Numbered from the stretch's first letter, positions 1 through 8,127 are shown. The stretch is DNA of 64,000 nt from Pseudoroseomonas cervicalis (GCF_030818485.1 NZ_JAUTAJ010000004.1:1-64000), one strand, 5' to 3'. Notes: generated from the sequence alone by a model not told the origin. Translations and numbers: made by a program.

Positions 1-120
1 GTCCAGCACCACGGCCGCGGTCAGCTGGGCGCCGCTGCGCCGGGCCAGGGCGATCGCCAGCTCGGCCGCGGCGGCGGCGCCCGGCGTGTCGTCCAGCGCG
101 ACCAGGATGCTGCGGATCAT
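1..120 (-). CDS. Universal stress protein, UspA family (N-terminal 40 residues only)
   Basis: The gene reads leftward out of the window, so only its first 40 codons are visible. The translation begins MIRSILVALDDTPGAAAAAE, the typical first beta strand and nucleotide-binding start of Usp domains: a hydrophobic strand followed by a D-D pair, then a helix rich in Ala/Leu. Usp proteins are cytoplasmic, bind ATP or AMP in many cases, and help in stress survival. Whether this one has one or two Usp domains and whether it binds ATP (G-2x-G-9x-G-S/T) cannot be told. It lies just downstream of the acyltransferase gene on the same strand, 34 bp away. Confidence 0.75.
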   Translation of the reverse strand, partial: MIRSILVALDDTPGAAAAAELAIALARRSGAQLTAAVVLD

Positions 121-154
121 CGGCGCGGTCCCCCCTGCGATTGCGGGCGGGATG

Positions 155-793
155 CTACACCGGGTCGTGCCGGCGGCAGAACTCCTCGGCCGAGAGGCGG
201 CGGATGTCGGGCAGCGCCGCGCGCAGCCGCTCATCGCTCCACTGCCACCAGGCGATGCGCTTCAGCGCCGCCTGGATCTCGGGCGGGAAGCGGTAGCGCA
301 GCACACGGCCGGGATTGCCGACCACGATGGCATAGTCCGGCACATCCTTGGTGACGACCGCGCCGGCACCGATGGCGGCGCCGATTCCCACCGTGACGCC
401 GGGCAGGATGATGGCGCCATGCCCCACCCAGGCATCGGCGCCGAGCGTCACCGGCCTGGAGCGGCGCCAGTCGAAGAAGCCCGCCTCGTCCTCGCCCAGG
501 CCATAGGCGCTGGCGCGATAGGTGAAATGGCTGAGCGCCACGCGGTCCAGCGGGTGGTTGCCGGGGTTGATGCGCACCTGCGCGGCGATCGAGCAGAAGG
601 GCCCGATCTCCGTGTAGATGATGTCCGAGTCGTTCACGACATAGGCGTAGTCGCCCATGCTGGACTCGGCGATGCGCGTGCGTGCGCCGACCTCGTTGAA
701 GCGGCCGAAGCGGCAATCGCGCACGCGGGCGCTGGGGTCGATGAAGGGCGCGTCGCTCAGCTGCTTGCGCGCGCTGTCGGGATCCTGGTGCAT
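155..793 (-). CDS. Left-handed beta-helix hexapeptide acyltransferase (DapH/GlmU-like)
   Basis: A 212-residue cytoplasmic protein. Imperfect hexapeptide repeats ([LIV]-G-x4) run from about residue 18 to 160, for example the segments around [33 protein letters not shown] and [20 protein letters not shown]. These build the triangular helix that binds acetyl-CoA, and a catalytic-type His sits in the WVGHG segment. The tail (residues 165-212, Trp/Arg-rich) matches the chloramphenicol/virginiamycin acetyltransferase class. The closest family I recall is the hexapeptide transferase often found beside phosphonate genes (TIGR03308), but no phn gene is nearby, so the substrate is unknown. No strong Shine-Dalgarno sequence precedes this ATG. 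Confidence 0.75.
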   Translation of the reverse strand: MHQDPDSARKQLSDAPFIDPSARVRDCRFGRFNEVGARTRIAESSMGDYAYVVNDSDIIYTEIGPFCSIAAQVRINPGNHPLDRVALSHFTYRASAYGLGEDEAGFFDWRRSRPVTLGADAWVGHGAIILPGVTVGIGAAIGAGAVVTKDVPDYAIVVGNPGRVLRYRFPPEIQAALKRIAWWQWSDERLRAALPDIRRLSAEEFCRRHDPV

Positions 794-884
794 GGCCCGC
801 CGGGTGCCATGCCAGGGCTACCGCAGGATGACGCTTCCGTGCCGGATCCATGACGTTCCGGCGCGGGGCGGGGCGAGGGCGCGA

Positions 885-1124
885 TCAGTGATCCTTGCCG
901 CGCCCGGTCTTCTCCTGCAGCTCGTCGATGCGGCGGGAGGCCTCGGCCTTGGTCAGCGCGGGGTCGAAGGCCTCGCCCGCCTCCTGGCACAGCGTCTTCA
1001 GGTAGCTGGCCTGGGCACCGGTCATGCTTTCCTCGCCGGTGGTCCACTCGGCGGGGTCCTTGACCGTGTTGTTCGGCAACTCAGCTTCGGGGGCGGCGTC
1101 GCTTTTCTGGCGCGGATCGGCCAT
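885..1124 (-). CDS. DUF3072 domain small protein
   Basis: A 79-residue acidic, soluble protein with no membrane segment. The C-terminal half, from about MTGAQASYLKTLCQEAGE through TKAEASRRIDELQ, is the DUF3072 signature: one short helix-turn-helix-like unit that resembles a SAP or extension-helix motif. The ATG at 1124 is preferred over the in-frame ATG nine codons upstream because AGAGGAG stands at proper spacing before it. The function is unknown; such proteins are common in alphaproteobacteria and often annotated as hypothetical. It stands alone, in the same direction as its neighbours. Confidence 0.7.
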   Translation of the reverse strand: MADPRQKSDAAPEAELPNNTVKDPAEWTTGEESMTGAQASYLKTLCQEAGEAFDPALTKAEASRRIDELQEKTGRGKDH

Positions 1125-1176
1125 GGCGGTGTCTCCTCTGCGGCCGTTCACGGCCTGTTCCAGGGAGAGAACCGCG

Positions 1177-1203
1177 CCGGGCGGCGCAGGTTGCGCCGCC
1201 CGG
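1177..1203 (-). terminator. Perfect 12-bp hairpin downstream of bioY
   Basis: Arms CCGGGCGGCGCA and TGCGCCGCCCGG enclose a 3-base loop. It lies 18 bp beyond the bioY stop, in its direction of transcription. The T-run after the stem is poor (GGTTCT), so termination is likely but not certain. Confidence 0.55.
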
Positions 1204-1220
1204 GTCTCGTCAGGAAACGC

Positions 1221-1760
1221 TCAGCCGCGGCGGGCGGCGCGCAGCGTGGCGAGCGCCAGCGCGGTCTTCACCGCGGTGCCGGGGATGAACAGCACGAAGC
1301 CCACCATCAGCGCCTTCTCCAGGCCGGTGAAGGTGGACAGCCACAGCACGCCGGGGACAAACATCGCCAGATGCGCGCCCAGCAGCACCGCGCCCTGGCG
1401 CAGCAGGCCCTGGCGCGGGGTGAAGCCGGCCAGCCAGGCGGAGAGGATGAAGCCCAGCAGGAAGCCCGCCGTCGGGCCCATCAGCGCGGCCGGGCCGGCG
1501 GCGCCGCCGGCGAAGACCGGCAGGCCCATCGCGCCCTCGGCCAGATAGGCCAGCATGGTGGCGGCACCCAGCGCCGGGCCGCCCAGCGCGCCGATCACCA
1601 GCACCACCAGCGATTGCAGCGTCGCCGGCACCGGCCACATCGGCACGGTGATCTGCGCGGCGGCGGCCATGGCGGCCGAGCCCAGCAGGGCGAGCGCGGC
1701 GAAGGTCAGGCCGCGGCGGAGCAGCCCAGGGCGGGCGCGGGTGGCGGTCAGGTGCATCAT
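1221..1760 (-). CDS. bioY: Biotin transporter BioY (ECF S-component)
   Basis: A 179-residue integral membrane protein with about six hydrophobic segments. The family marks are visible: VPMWPVPATLQSLVVLVIGALGG near residues 40-62, the AYLAEGAMGLPVFAGG segment at about 71-86, and GPTAGFLLGF at about 95-104. BioY captures biotin, either alone or with the EcfA/A'/T energising module; no ecf gene is in this window. The ATG overlaps the mutY stop codon by four bases (ATGA), so it is probably translated by re-initiation after mutY. No BirA-type operator was found in front. Confidence 0.93.
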   Translation of the reverse strand: MMHLTATRARPGLLRRGLTFAALALLGSAAMAAAAQITVPMWPVPATLQSLVVLVIGALGGPALGAATMLAYLAEGAMGLPVFAGGAAGPAALMGPTAGFLLGFILSAWLAGFTPRQGLLRQGAVLLGAHLAMFVPGVLWLSTFTGLEKALMVGFVLFIPGTAVKTALALATLRAARRG

Positions 1761-2881
1761 GCGAGGCGTCCCGGAGTCGGAGTTTTGGCGGCGCCCCGGG
1801 CTGGGGCGTCACCCGCGCGGCTTGCCACGACGCCGGCGGCTTCGGCAAGCGCCAGCAGCCGCTGCATGGCCCCGGGCAGGGCGGCGGCGGCGGCCTCCGG
1901 CGCCAGCCACTCCCCCTCGGCATTCAGCCCGGAAGGGGCGGTCGCGGTGTAGAGCGCCATGCGCAGCTCGAAATGGGTGAAGCCATGCCGCGCCTCGCCC
2001 GGCAGGCGGCGCCAGGGCAGGATGGCCGGGGCGTGGGCGAGCGCCTCCTCCTCCGCCCAGGCCTCCTCCCGCCAGGGCGTGCCGGGCAGGCCCAGCATGC
2101 CGCCCAGCAGGCCGGAGGGCGGGCGGCGCCGCAGCAGCAGCCGGCCCTCGCTGTCCAGCAGCAGAAAGTGCACGCCCTGCTTCACCGGGCGGGCGCGTTT
2201 CGGCGCCTTGCGCGGCAGGCTCTCCGCGATGCCCTGGCGCTGCCCGAGGCACTCGGCCCGCCAGGGGCAGAGCGCGCAGGCCGGGTTGCGCGGCGTGCAG
2301 ATCGTGGCGCCCAGATCGAACAGCGCCTGCACGAAATCCGCCGGCCGCGCCGCCGCTTCCTGCTGCCGCATCCACCCTTGGGCCAGCGCGGCCAGGCGCG
2401 GCCGGGCGCCGGGCAGCGCCTCCTCCACCGCGGCGATGCGCGCCGTCACCCGCTCCACATTGCCATCCAGCGGCACCACGGCGCGGCCGAAGGCGATGGC
2501 CGCCACCGAGGCCGCCGTATAGGCGCCGATGCCGGGCAGGGCGCGCAGCCCCTCCACCGTGTCGGGGAAGCCGCCGCGCGCCGCCACCGCCTGGGCGCAG
2601 GCATGCAGATTGCGGGCGCGGGCATAATAGCCGAGCCCCGCCCATTCCTCGGCCACCTCCGCCCAGGGGGCGGCGGCCAGCGCCTCCACGCTGGGGAAGC
2701 GCGCCAGGAAACGCCGCCAGCGCGGCGTGACCGCGGCCACCGTCGTCTGCTGCAGCATGACTTCGGAGAGCCAGATGCGGTAGGGATCACGCGCGGCCTC
2801 GCGCCAGGGCAGGGCGCGGCGGTGGCGATCATACCATTCGAGCAGGGCCTGGGCCCTGGGCAGGGGAGCGGGAGCGAGCAC
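1757..2881 (-). CDS. mutY: A/G-specific adenine DNA glycosylase MutY
   Basis: A 374-residue base-excision repair enzyme that removes A mispaired with 8-oxoG. It shows the catalytic Glu in SEVMLQQTTV, the helix-hairpin-helix LPGIGAYTAA followed by the catalytic Asp in VPLDGNV, four Cys for the [4Fe-4S] cluster (CTPRNPACALCPWRAEC) and a C-terminal NUDIX-like 8-oxoG recognition domain from about residue 225. The start is uncertain. The reading frame stays open upstream to 3049 inside the divergent dciA gene. I take GTG at 2881, which leaves two bases between the two start codons; GTG at 2962 has a better G-rich stretch before it but would overlap dciA. It is followed by bioY with a 4-bp overlap. 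Confidence 0.93.
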   Translation of the reverse strand: MLAPAPLPRAQALLEWYDRHRRALPWREAARDPYRIWLSEVMLQQTTVAAVTPRWRRFLARFPSVEALAAAPWAEVAEEWAGLGYYARARNLHACAQAVAARGGFPDTVEGLRALPGIGAYTAASVAAIAFGRAVVPLDGNVERVTARIAAVEEALPGARPRLAALAQGWMRQQEAAARPADFVQALFDLGATICTPRNPACALCPWRAECLGQRQGIAESLPRKAPKRARPVKQGVHFLLLDSEGRLLLRRRPPSGLLGGMLGLPGTPWREEAWAEEEALAHAPAILPWRRLPGEARHGFTHFELRMALYTATAPSGLNAEGEWLAPEAAAAALPGAMQRLLALAEAAGVVASRAGDAPARGAAKTPTPGRLA

Positions 2882-2883
2882 GG

Positions 2884-3456
2884 GTGCAGAAAGAGGACGA
2901 AGCGCGCCGCGGATCAACCCCGCGAATCGCCGGCGCCGCGCCGGAAGCGAAGACCGATGCACCGAAACCCGCCCCAGGCGCCGCCCCCGGCCGGGCCGGC
3001 GAATGGCGCGCCGATCTGGGCCTGCGCCCGGTCTCCGCCCTGCTGCCACGGCTGACGCGGCCGGTCTTCCGCAAGCGCAGCCCGGCGGCGGCGCATCTGA
3101 TCTCCGACTGGGCGGAGATCGTCGGCCCCGTGCTGGCGGCGCAGAGCGTGCCGCAGAAATTCTCCGCCGGCACGCTGACGCTCGGCTGCTCCGGCCCGGT
3201 GGCGATGGAGCTGCAATATCTGGAGCCGCAGCTGGTCGCCAAGATCAACACGGCGCTCGGCCAGAAGCTGGTCAACCGCATCCGTCTGGTGCAGGTGAAG
3301 CTGCCCGCCGCCGCCGCCCGCAAGCCGGCCCGCAAGCCCGCCCCCGCTCTGCCGCCGCAGCTCGCCGAGAAGCTGGAGCGCATCGCCGACCCCGACCTGC
3401 GCGCCGCGCTGGCCCGGCTGGGGCAGGGGGTCTATCGCGGCAAGCGGGCGGGCTAG
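2884..3456 (+). CDS. dciA: DciA-like replicative-helicase loader (DUF721)
   Basis: A 190-residue protein with a GTG start. A basic, Pro/Ala-rich N-terminal tail (about 1-45) precedes the DUF721 core, LLPRLTRPVFRKRSPAAAHLISDWAEIVGP, with the conserved W-x-x-I-V-G, then a strand-rich part ending near VNRIRLVQVKL. The C-terminal 60 residues are charged. DciA interacts with the replicative helicase DnaB in bacteria lacking DnaC/DnaI, a role known from Pseudomonas and other proteobacteria; here it is inferred from the domain. The gene diverges from mutY with only two bases between start codons. Its TAG stop shares a CTAG palindrome with the stop of the convergent dehydrogenase gene. Confidence 0.8.
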   Translation: MQKEDEARRGSTPRIAGAAPEAKTDAPKPAPGAAPGRAGEWRADLGLRPVSALLPRLTRPVFRKRSPAAAHLISDWAEIVGPVLAAQSVPQKFSAGTLTLGCSGPVAMELQYLEPQLVAKINTALGQKLVNRIRLVQVKLPAAAARKPARKPAPALPPQLAEKLERIADPDLRAALARLGQGVYRGKRAG

Positions 3457-4214
3457 CCCGCCAGCCAGCCGCCATCGACCAGGATCTCGCTGCCCGTGGT
3501 GAAGCTGCTGGCGTCGCTGGCCAGGAACAGCGCTGCCTCCGCCACCTCCTCCGGCCGGCCGAGCCGCCCCATCGGATGCCGCGCGATCGACGCCGCGCGC
3601 GGCACGGCCGGGTCCGCATGGCGGGCGAAGCTGCGCGCCAGCAGCGGCGTCTCGATGGCGCCGGGCAGGATGGCGTTGACCCTGATGCCCTCGGCCGCGA
3701 ATTCCAGCGCCATGCTGCGCGTCAGGCTGAGAATGGCGCCCTTGGCGGCGATATAGGCGCTGTTGCCGCGCCCGCCCGCCCGCGCCAGCTGCGACGACAC
3801 GGTGATGATCGAGCCGCTGCCCTGCGCCCGCATCGAGGGCAGCACCGCCCGCGCCCACAGCCAGGTGCCGCCGAGATTGGCGCGCAGCACGGCATCCCAA
3901 TCCTCCGGCGTCGTGCTCAGCGCCGTGCCGCCCGTGGAGAACCCGGCCGCCGTCATCAGCACATCCACCCGGCCCCAGCGCGCCAGCACCGCCGCCGCAT
4001 CCGCCTCCGCCGCGCCCGGCGCGCCGACATCGGAGGCGAAGACCATCACCTCCGCCCCCTCGGCCGACAGGGCGGCGGACGCCGCCTCCAGCGCCGCCGG
4101 ATCGCGATCCACCAGCGCCAGCCGCGCCCCCTCCCGCGCGAACAGATGCGCACTGGCCAGGCCGATGCCGGAGGCACCGCCAGTGATCACGGCCACGCGG
4201 TTGGATAGCTTCAT
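3453..4214 (-). CDS. Short-chain dehydrogenase/reductase (SDR)
   Basis: A 253-residue classical SDR. It has the Rossmann motif TGGASGIG (about 11-18), an acidic residue after beta-2 (LVDRD, which favours NAD over NADP), a degenerate NNAG-type motif (MTAAG), the catalytic Ser in ITVSSQ, and Tyr-x3-Lys as YIAAK. The C-terminal ILVDGGW is typical. Substrate unknown. The ATG at 4214 is chosen because GGGGG lies six bases upstream; an ATG one codon earlier is also possible. It is convergent with dciA, with their stop codons interleaved, and its promoter must lie in the repeat-bearing region at 4215-4449. Confidence 0.88.
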   Translation of the reverse strand: MKLSNRVAVITGGASGIGLASAHLFAREGARLALVDRDPAALEAASAALSAEGAEVMVFASDVGAPGAAEADAAAVLARWGRVDVLMTAAGFSTGGTALSTTPEDWDAVLRANLGGTWLWARAVLPSMRAQGSGSIITVSSQLARAGGRGNSAYIAAKGAILSLTRSMALEFAAEGIRVNAILPGAIETPLLARSFARHADPAVPRAASIARHPMGRLGRPEEVAEAALFLASDASSFTTGSEILVDGGWLAG

Positions 4215-4449
4215 CATCAGCCCCCGAAACAAAGAGGCGTATCAAAGCAAAGATCCGGGGGAATGAATTCCCCCGGACCCCCATCTTTTTTCTGTCAGGC
4301 TGCCGCCATCCGGTGGAGAGGCGGGACGCTGCACTGGGCCGGAGAGGGCCGGTGCCATGTGGCGATGCTCATATGAACCCCGACCAGCCGTCTTCAGGAC
4401 GTTCCAAGACATCGACTAGTATGGCGCGGCATGGCAGGGGCGCCTGAAG
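4215..4449. repeat. Intergenic palindromic repeat, copy A
   Basis: This starts with a strong hairpin at 4255-4276 (arms CCGGGGGAA / TTCCCCCGG, loop TGAA). It continues through a C-rich spacer and T-run to CTGTCAGGCTGCCGCC (4292-4307) and CACTGGGCCGGAG (4332-4344). The same pieces, in the same order, occur at 54894-55114, and the CTGGGCCGGAG part occurs at 5583-5728. No transposase or coding potential is seen. The hairpin plus T-run (CATCTTTTTT) could also terminate rightward transcription. Confidence 0.65.
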
Positions 4450-5475
4450 ATGGGCCGTTTTCTCAGTGTCGGGTGCCGCGAACGGCTGTTCCTGCTCTCC
4501 CTCGGATTGGCAGCGCTGGCGCTCGCTGGCTGTGGCGGGGCCACGGATGCTGCCAGCACCTCCATGCCGCCGCAAAGCCAGGAGTCACGCTGCAGCTTCA
4601 CGAGCGATGTCGAACTCCACGATGGAGCCTTTCAGGCTGCCGATGACAGTCTTGTCGCCGCAGCCGTGCGCCAGATGCACGCACTCGGCTCGGGCAGAAT
4701 CTCCATCGGCACGCAGTTGCTGCCCGCAGACGACCGCACCCAGGCGCGCAGCTTTGCGGACCGCGTTAAAGCACAAATCGAGGGGCTAGGCGTTCCGCCA
4801 GAGCATATTCTTGTCAATGTACGAAATTTCGTGGGTCGCGATCGGATCATAACCCTCTATACGTGCTCTTCTGTGATGTATTTCGCGACTGAGAAGCGGG
4901 GGCCGGATTCTCCTGACTTTCGGGCGCCGATCCGTGTTGCTGGGCAACGCTTTGCCATTCCGCTGCGCTACATGAGCGCGGCCTATTGGCACGACATCCC
5001 AATCAGTGACCGGCGTGATACAGATTCTGTCAGTCTCAGGGTGCGCTGGCCAGGTTTCGGCGATATGCTGCCGCCAAAGCCTCCTCTGTGCGACACGCCC
5101 GGCGAGAACGTCGAAGGCTGCACCTATCTCATCCCCGTAGAGATCCTTCGCACCTCGATCCCCGCCGATGCCGTGGACCCCTGGCGCTACCGTCCGGAGC
5201 CCGGCTACGGCGCAGGCGAGGCGTATTACGGTGACGCCCGAATTCTCTGCACCTGGTTCGAGGTGCCGGGCGAGGGCCGAGGCGGACGTGCTGCCGCGCC
5301 GCGGATTTACGGGGGCGGCTCCTGCTCCGTCCATGCGCCGTCCATCGCGCCAGCGCGCATTCGGATGATCGTACCGCGGCAGCTGATCCACCAACGCTGG
5401 GAGATCGCGCGGACTGTGGCTGATTTTGTTCTTTCTTTTGCCGTTGCGCCGGCAGGGGCCAGCGCGGCCCCTTGA
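4450..5475 (+). CDS. Hypothetical secreted lipoprotein of atypical composition
   Basis: A 341-residue protein with a signal peptide and lipobox (LSLGLAALALAGC, Cys at about 27), so probably lipid-anchored outside the inner membrane. Residues 60-125 (a run of V-A-A-A-V-R-Q then I-S-I-G-T-Q-L and G-V-P-P-E-H-I) resemble the alternating pattern of CpaD- or OmpA-like periplasmic domains, but too weakly to assign a family. Four Cys in the C-terminal two-thirds could form disulfides. Codon use and base content are visibly less GC-rich than in all neighbours, and palindromic repeats lie on both sides, which suggests transfer. Possible -10 region TAGTAT about 35 bp upstream of the ATG. I do not recognise a function. 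Confidence 0.6.
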   Translation: MGRFLSVGCRERLFLLSLGLAALALAGCGGATDAASTSMPPQSQESRCSFTSDVELHDGAFQAADDSLVAAAVRQMHALGSGRISIGTQLLPADDRTQARSFADRVKAQIEGLGVPPEHILVNVRNFVGRDRIITLYTCSSVMYFATEKRGPDSPDFRAPIRVAGQRFAIPLRYMSAAYWHDIPISDRRDTDSVSLRVRWPGFGDMLPPKPPLCDTPGENVEGCTYLIPVEILRTSIPADAVDPWRYRPEPGYGAGEAYYGDARILCTWFEVPGEGRGGRAAAPRIYGGGSCSVHAPSIAPARIRMIVPRQLIHQRWEIARTVADFVLSFAVAPAGASAAP

Positions 5476-5539
5476 GAGAGGGCGGTCGCTGTCGCCCGAT
5501 GCCTTTGCCCTCTGTCTCGCCCGTCGCCCCATGATCATG

Positions 5540-5728
5540 AAGCTTCAGACAGCCGCCGTCTGGTGGAGAGGCGGACACCACCCTGGGCCGGAGAGACCCG
5601 GCGCAGTGCAGCACCCGCCGTATTGGCCCTGACCGGCAGCCGACAGAAAAACGGGACACGACACTGGGCCGGAGCAACCCGCCCCAGTGCAACACCCGTC
5701 GTCTGAGCCCTGACCGGCAGCAGAAAGA
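5540..5728. repeat. Intergenic palindromic repeat, copy B (two tandem units)
   Basis: Two units stand head to tail. Each has CTGGGCCGGAG, then a CCGG/CCCG arm, GTGCA(G/A)CACCCG, a GCCCTGACCGGCAGC stretch and, at the end, GACAGAAAAA or CAGAAAGA. Unit 1 spans about 5583-5652 and unit 2 about 5663-5728, up to the stop codon of the permease gene. The terminal GGCAGC-GACAGAAAAA is the reverse complement of the TTTTTCTGTC-GGCTGCC seen in copies A and C, so a full copy is a long imperfect palindrome. Confidence 0.65.
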
Positions 5729-7003
5729 TTAACGGCGGAGGCCGAGGAGTTGGTAGAGGCCGATGGCGGCGACCGTCGCGGTGCCGATGCCGCCGATGGC
5801 GAAGCCGCCGATGTTCACCGTCAGGTCGCCGGCGCCGGCGATCAGGGTGACGCCCACGGTCAGCAGGTTGCGCGGGTCGGAGAAATCGACCTTGTTGTCG
5901 ACCCAGATGCGCGCCATCGCGGCGGCGATCAGGCCGAAGACGGCGACCGCCAGCCCGCCCAGCACCGGGCCCGGCACGGTCTGCAACACCGCGCCGAATT
6001 TCGGCGAGAAGCCGAGCAGGATGGCGAACAGCGCCGCCACCACGAAGATCAGCGTGGAATAGACCCGCGTCATCGCCATGACGCCGATATTCTCGACATA
6101 GGTGGTGACACCCGTGCCGCCGCCGCTGCCGGCCAGCATGGTGGCGACGCCATCGCCCAGGAAGGCGCGGCCCATCCAGCGGTCCAGGCTCTTGCCGGTC
6201 ATGGCGCCGACCGCCTTGATGTGGCCGAGATTCTCGGCGACCAGGATGATGGCGACCGGGGCGATCAGCAGCATCGCCCCCCCCTCGAAGCGCGGCGCCA
6301 CGAAGTTCGGCAGGCCGAACCAGGGGGCGGCGGCGATGCCGGAGAAGTCGATCGCCGGGCCCATGCCGAAGCCATTGGCCATCACCAGGTAGAGCAGATA
6401 GCCGATGACCGTGCCGGCCAGGATCGAGATCCGGCGCAGCGCCGGCGGCGCGTAGCAGGCCAGCAGCGCGACGGAGAGCAGCGTCGCCAGCCCCACCGTG
6501 GTGACAAAGCCGCTGCCCTGCACGCCGCGCGCCGCGACGGGCGCCAGGTTCAGCCCGATCGCCGCCCCCACCGCGCCGGTGACGACGGGGGGCATCAGCT
6601 TCTCGATCCAGCCGGTGCCGGTGGCCATGACGATCAGCCCGATCACCGCGTAGAGCGCGCCGGCGGCGATGATGCCCCCCAGGGCGCCCGCGATGTTCGC
6701 GTTCGGCCCGCTGCCCGGATAGGCGGTGTAGGCCACCACCACGGCGATGAAGGCGAAGCTCGACCCCAGATAGCTCGGCACCCGGCCGCCGGTGAGGAAG
6801 AAGAAGATCAGCGTGCCGATGCCGGAGAACAGGATGGCGATGTTGGGGTCGAAGCCCATCAGCAGCGGGCCGAGGATGGTGGCGCCCGACATGGCGACCA
6901 CATGCTGCAGCCCCATGGCGATGGTCGCGCCGGCGGGCAGGCGCTCCTCGGGGCCCACCACGGGGCCGCGCGCGAGCGTCCAGGCGGGGAACAGGCGGGC
7001 CAT
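5729..7003 (-). CDS. Pyrimidine/xanthine permease, NCS2 family (UraA/RutG-like)
   Basis: A 424-residue inner-membrane symporter with about 14 hydrophobic segments. It has the two substrate-site acidic residues expected of the UraA fold: Glu in VAENLGH (about 257) and Glu in TTYVENIGV (about 304). The GGGTGVTTYVENIGV motif favours the uracil branch (RutG/UraA) over the urate or xanthine branch, although there is no rut gene nearby. The start at 7003 is chosen for AAGGAGAGG just upstream and for family length; the frame extends to 7501 but that part is not protein-like. It takes up nucleobase with H+. Confidence 0.88.
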   Translation of the reverse strand: MARLFPAWTLARGPVVGPEERLPAGATIAMGLQHVVAMSGATILGPLLMGFDPNIAILFSGIGTLIFFFLTGGRVPSYLGSSFAFIAVVVAYTAYPGSGPNANIAGALGGIIAAGALYAVIGLIVMATGTGWIEKLMPPVVTGAVGAAIGLNLAPVAARGVQGSGFVTTVGLATLLSVALLACYAPPALRRISILAGTVIGYLLYLVMANGFGMGPAIDFSGIAAAPWFGLPNFVAPRFEGGAMLLIAPVAIILVAENLGHIKAVGAMTGKSLDRWMGRAFLGDGVATMLAGSGGGTGVTTYVENIGVMAMTRVYSTLIFVVAALFAILLGFSPKFGAVLQTVPGPVLGGLAVAVFGLIAAAMARIWVDNKVDFSDPRNLLTVGVTLIAGAGDLTVNIGGFAIGGIGTATVAAIGLYQLLGLRR

Positions 7004-7518
7004 CGGCCTCTCCTTGATTGTCGTGTGGTCTGGCGTTGCCGCGGCTTTCCGCCAAAGCCGTGCCCCGTGCAAGCTTGCGTGAAGGGGGAGCAGCATTTCG
7101 CCCGCCGAACGTGGCAGGCTGGCCATGGCGGGGGAGGGGGGCACCGGCCCGTGGCAGAGCCCATCCTCCGCGGCTGCCTGGCCGCAGCGGCGTGTCCAGG
7201 TTGGGGCCAGGGGCGCCCTGCGTGGCGCTTGGCCTGCCGTCCCGGCCTCGCTCCTCATGGCCCCTGCGGCGCAGAGTGAGGCACGCCGGGCCCTGCGCCT
7301 GGCCGGCCGCCAGCGGCGGCCGGCGCCGGAAAAAAGTCCTGGCCGGCTGCCAGCGGCAGCCGGCGCTGAAAGAAAAGAAAGAAAGAGAAACAGGGAATGG
7401 ACAGGGGGTGGGGGAGGCGGCATCTGCGGTGCAGCAACCGGGAATCGCGGCCGGGCGGGTTTCGCGCTAGAAGGCGCGCGACCGGCGGTCTTTCCCGCCA
7501 ACCCTCCGAGGAGGTCTC
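7004..7518. repeat. Gene-free 515-bp stretch with two tandem GC hairpins
   Basis: No convincing gene is seen. Two near-identical hairpins stand 40 bp apart: 7302-7324 (arms GCCGGCCGCC / GGCGGCCGGC) and 7342-7364 (arms GCCGGCTGCC / GGCAGCCGGC), both with loop AGC. Each is followed by an A-rich run (GGAAAAAAG, GAAAGAAAAG). Compensating base changes between the two stems keep the pairing. Promoters of the divergent permease and dsbA-like genes must lie here, but I see no clear -35/-10 pair. Confidence 0.55.
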
Positions 7519-8127
7519 ATGTCGCTTTCCCGTCGCACCCTGCTGATGGCGCCTGCCGTGCTGGCCCCGGCGCTGGTCCTGCCCTCCCTGGCGCGGGCGC
7601 AGGACACCGATCCGCGCCTGGGCGAGCGCTCGGCCGGGCAGGAGGATGCGAAGGTGGTGGTGGAGTATTTCTCCCTCACCTGCTCGCATTGCGCCGCCTT
7701 CCACAAGGAGACCTGGCCGCGGGTGAAGCAGGAGCTGGTGGCGACCGGCAAGCTGCGCATGGTGTGGCGCGATTTCCCGCTGGACCAGCTGGCCCTGGCC
7801 GCCGCCCAGGTGGCGCGCGCCCTGCCGGCCGAGCGCTATGAGGGCTTCATCGGTGCGCTGCTGGGCAGCCAGGATCGCTGGGCCTTCAACCGCAATGGCG
7901 ACCCGGTGGCGGAGATCGCCAAGGTGGCCGCCCTGGCCGGCATGAGCCGCGCCCAGGTGGACGCCGCCATCGCCGATGAGGGCCTGCGCCGCGGCATCCT
8001 GGAGAGCCGGCTGCGCGGCCAGCAGCAGCACAATGTGAACTCCACCCCGACCTTCGTCTTCGGCAACCGCGCCGTGCCCGGCGCGCTGCCCTTCGACCGC
8101 TTCGCCGCCGAGGCCGCGGCCAGTTGA
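7519..8127 (+). CDS. DsbA-family thioredoxin-fold protein
   Basis: A 202-residue exported protein with a Tat-like signal (SRRTLLMAPAVLAPALVLPSLARA). The mature part has the redox motif C-S-H-C (about 55-58) after VVVEYFSLT, and the cis-Pro loop NSTPTFVFGNR near the C-terminus. This is the DsbA/DsbC-like thioredoxin class (thioredoxin_4), which oxidises or isomerises disulfides in the periplasm. No DsbB partner is nearby. GAGGAGG stands before the ATG. The stop codon overlaps the TTG that opens smc, an arrangement that suggests joint transcription. Confidence 0.88.
   Translation: MSLSRRTLLMAPAVLAPALVLPSLARAQDTDPRLGERSAGQEDAKVVVEYFSLTCSHCAAFHKETWPRVKQELVATGKLRMVWRDFPLDQLALAAAQVARALPAERYEGFIGALLGSQDRWAFNRNGDPVAEIAKVAALAGMSRAQVDAAIADEGLRRGILESRLRGQQQHNVNSTPTFVFGNRAVPGALPFDRFAAEAAAS

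Noticed and set aside
4215..5728. Insertion sequence around the lipoprotein gene
   Set aside because: No transposase, no terminal inverted repeats of IS type and no target-site duplication were visible; the repeats are non-coding palindromes.
7125..7841. Open frame across the spacer before dsbA
   Set aside because: Low-complexity translation through two hairpins, then out of frame over dsbA; no Shine-Dalgarno sequence.
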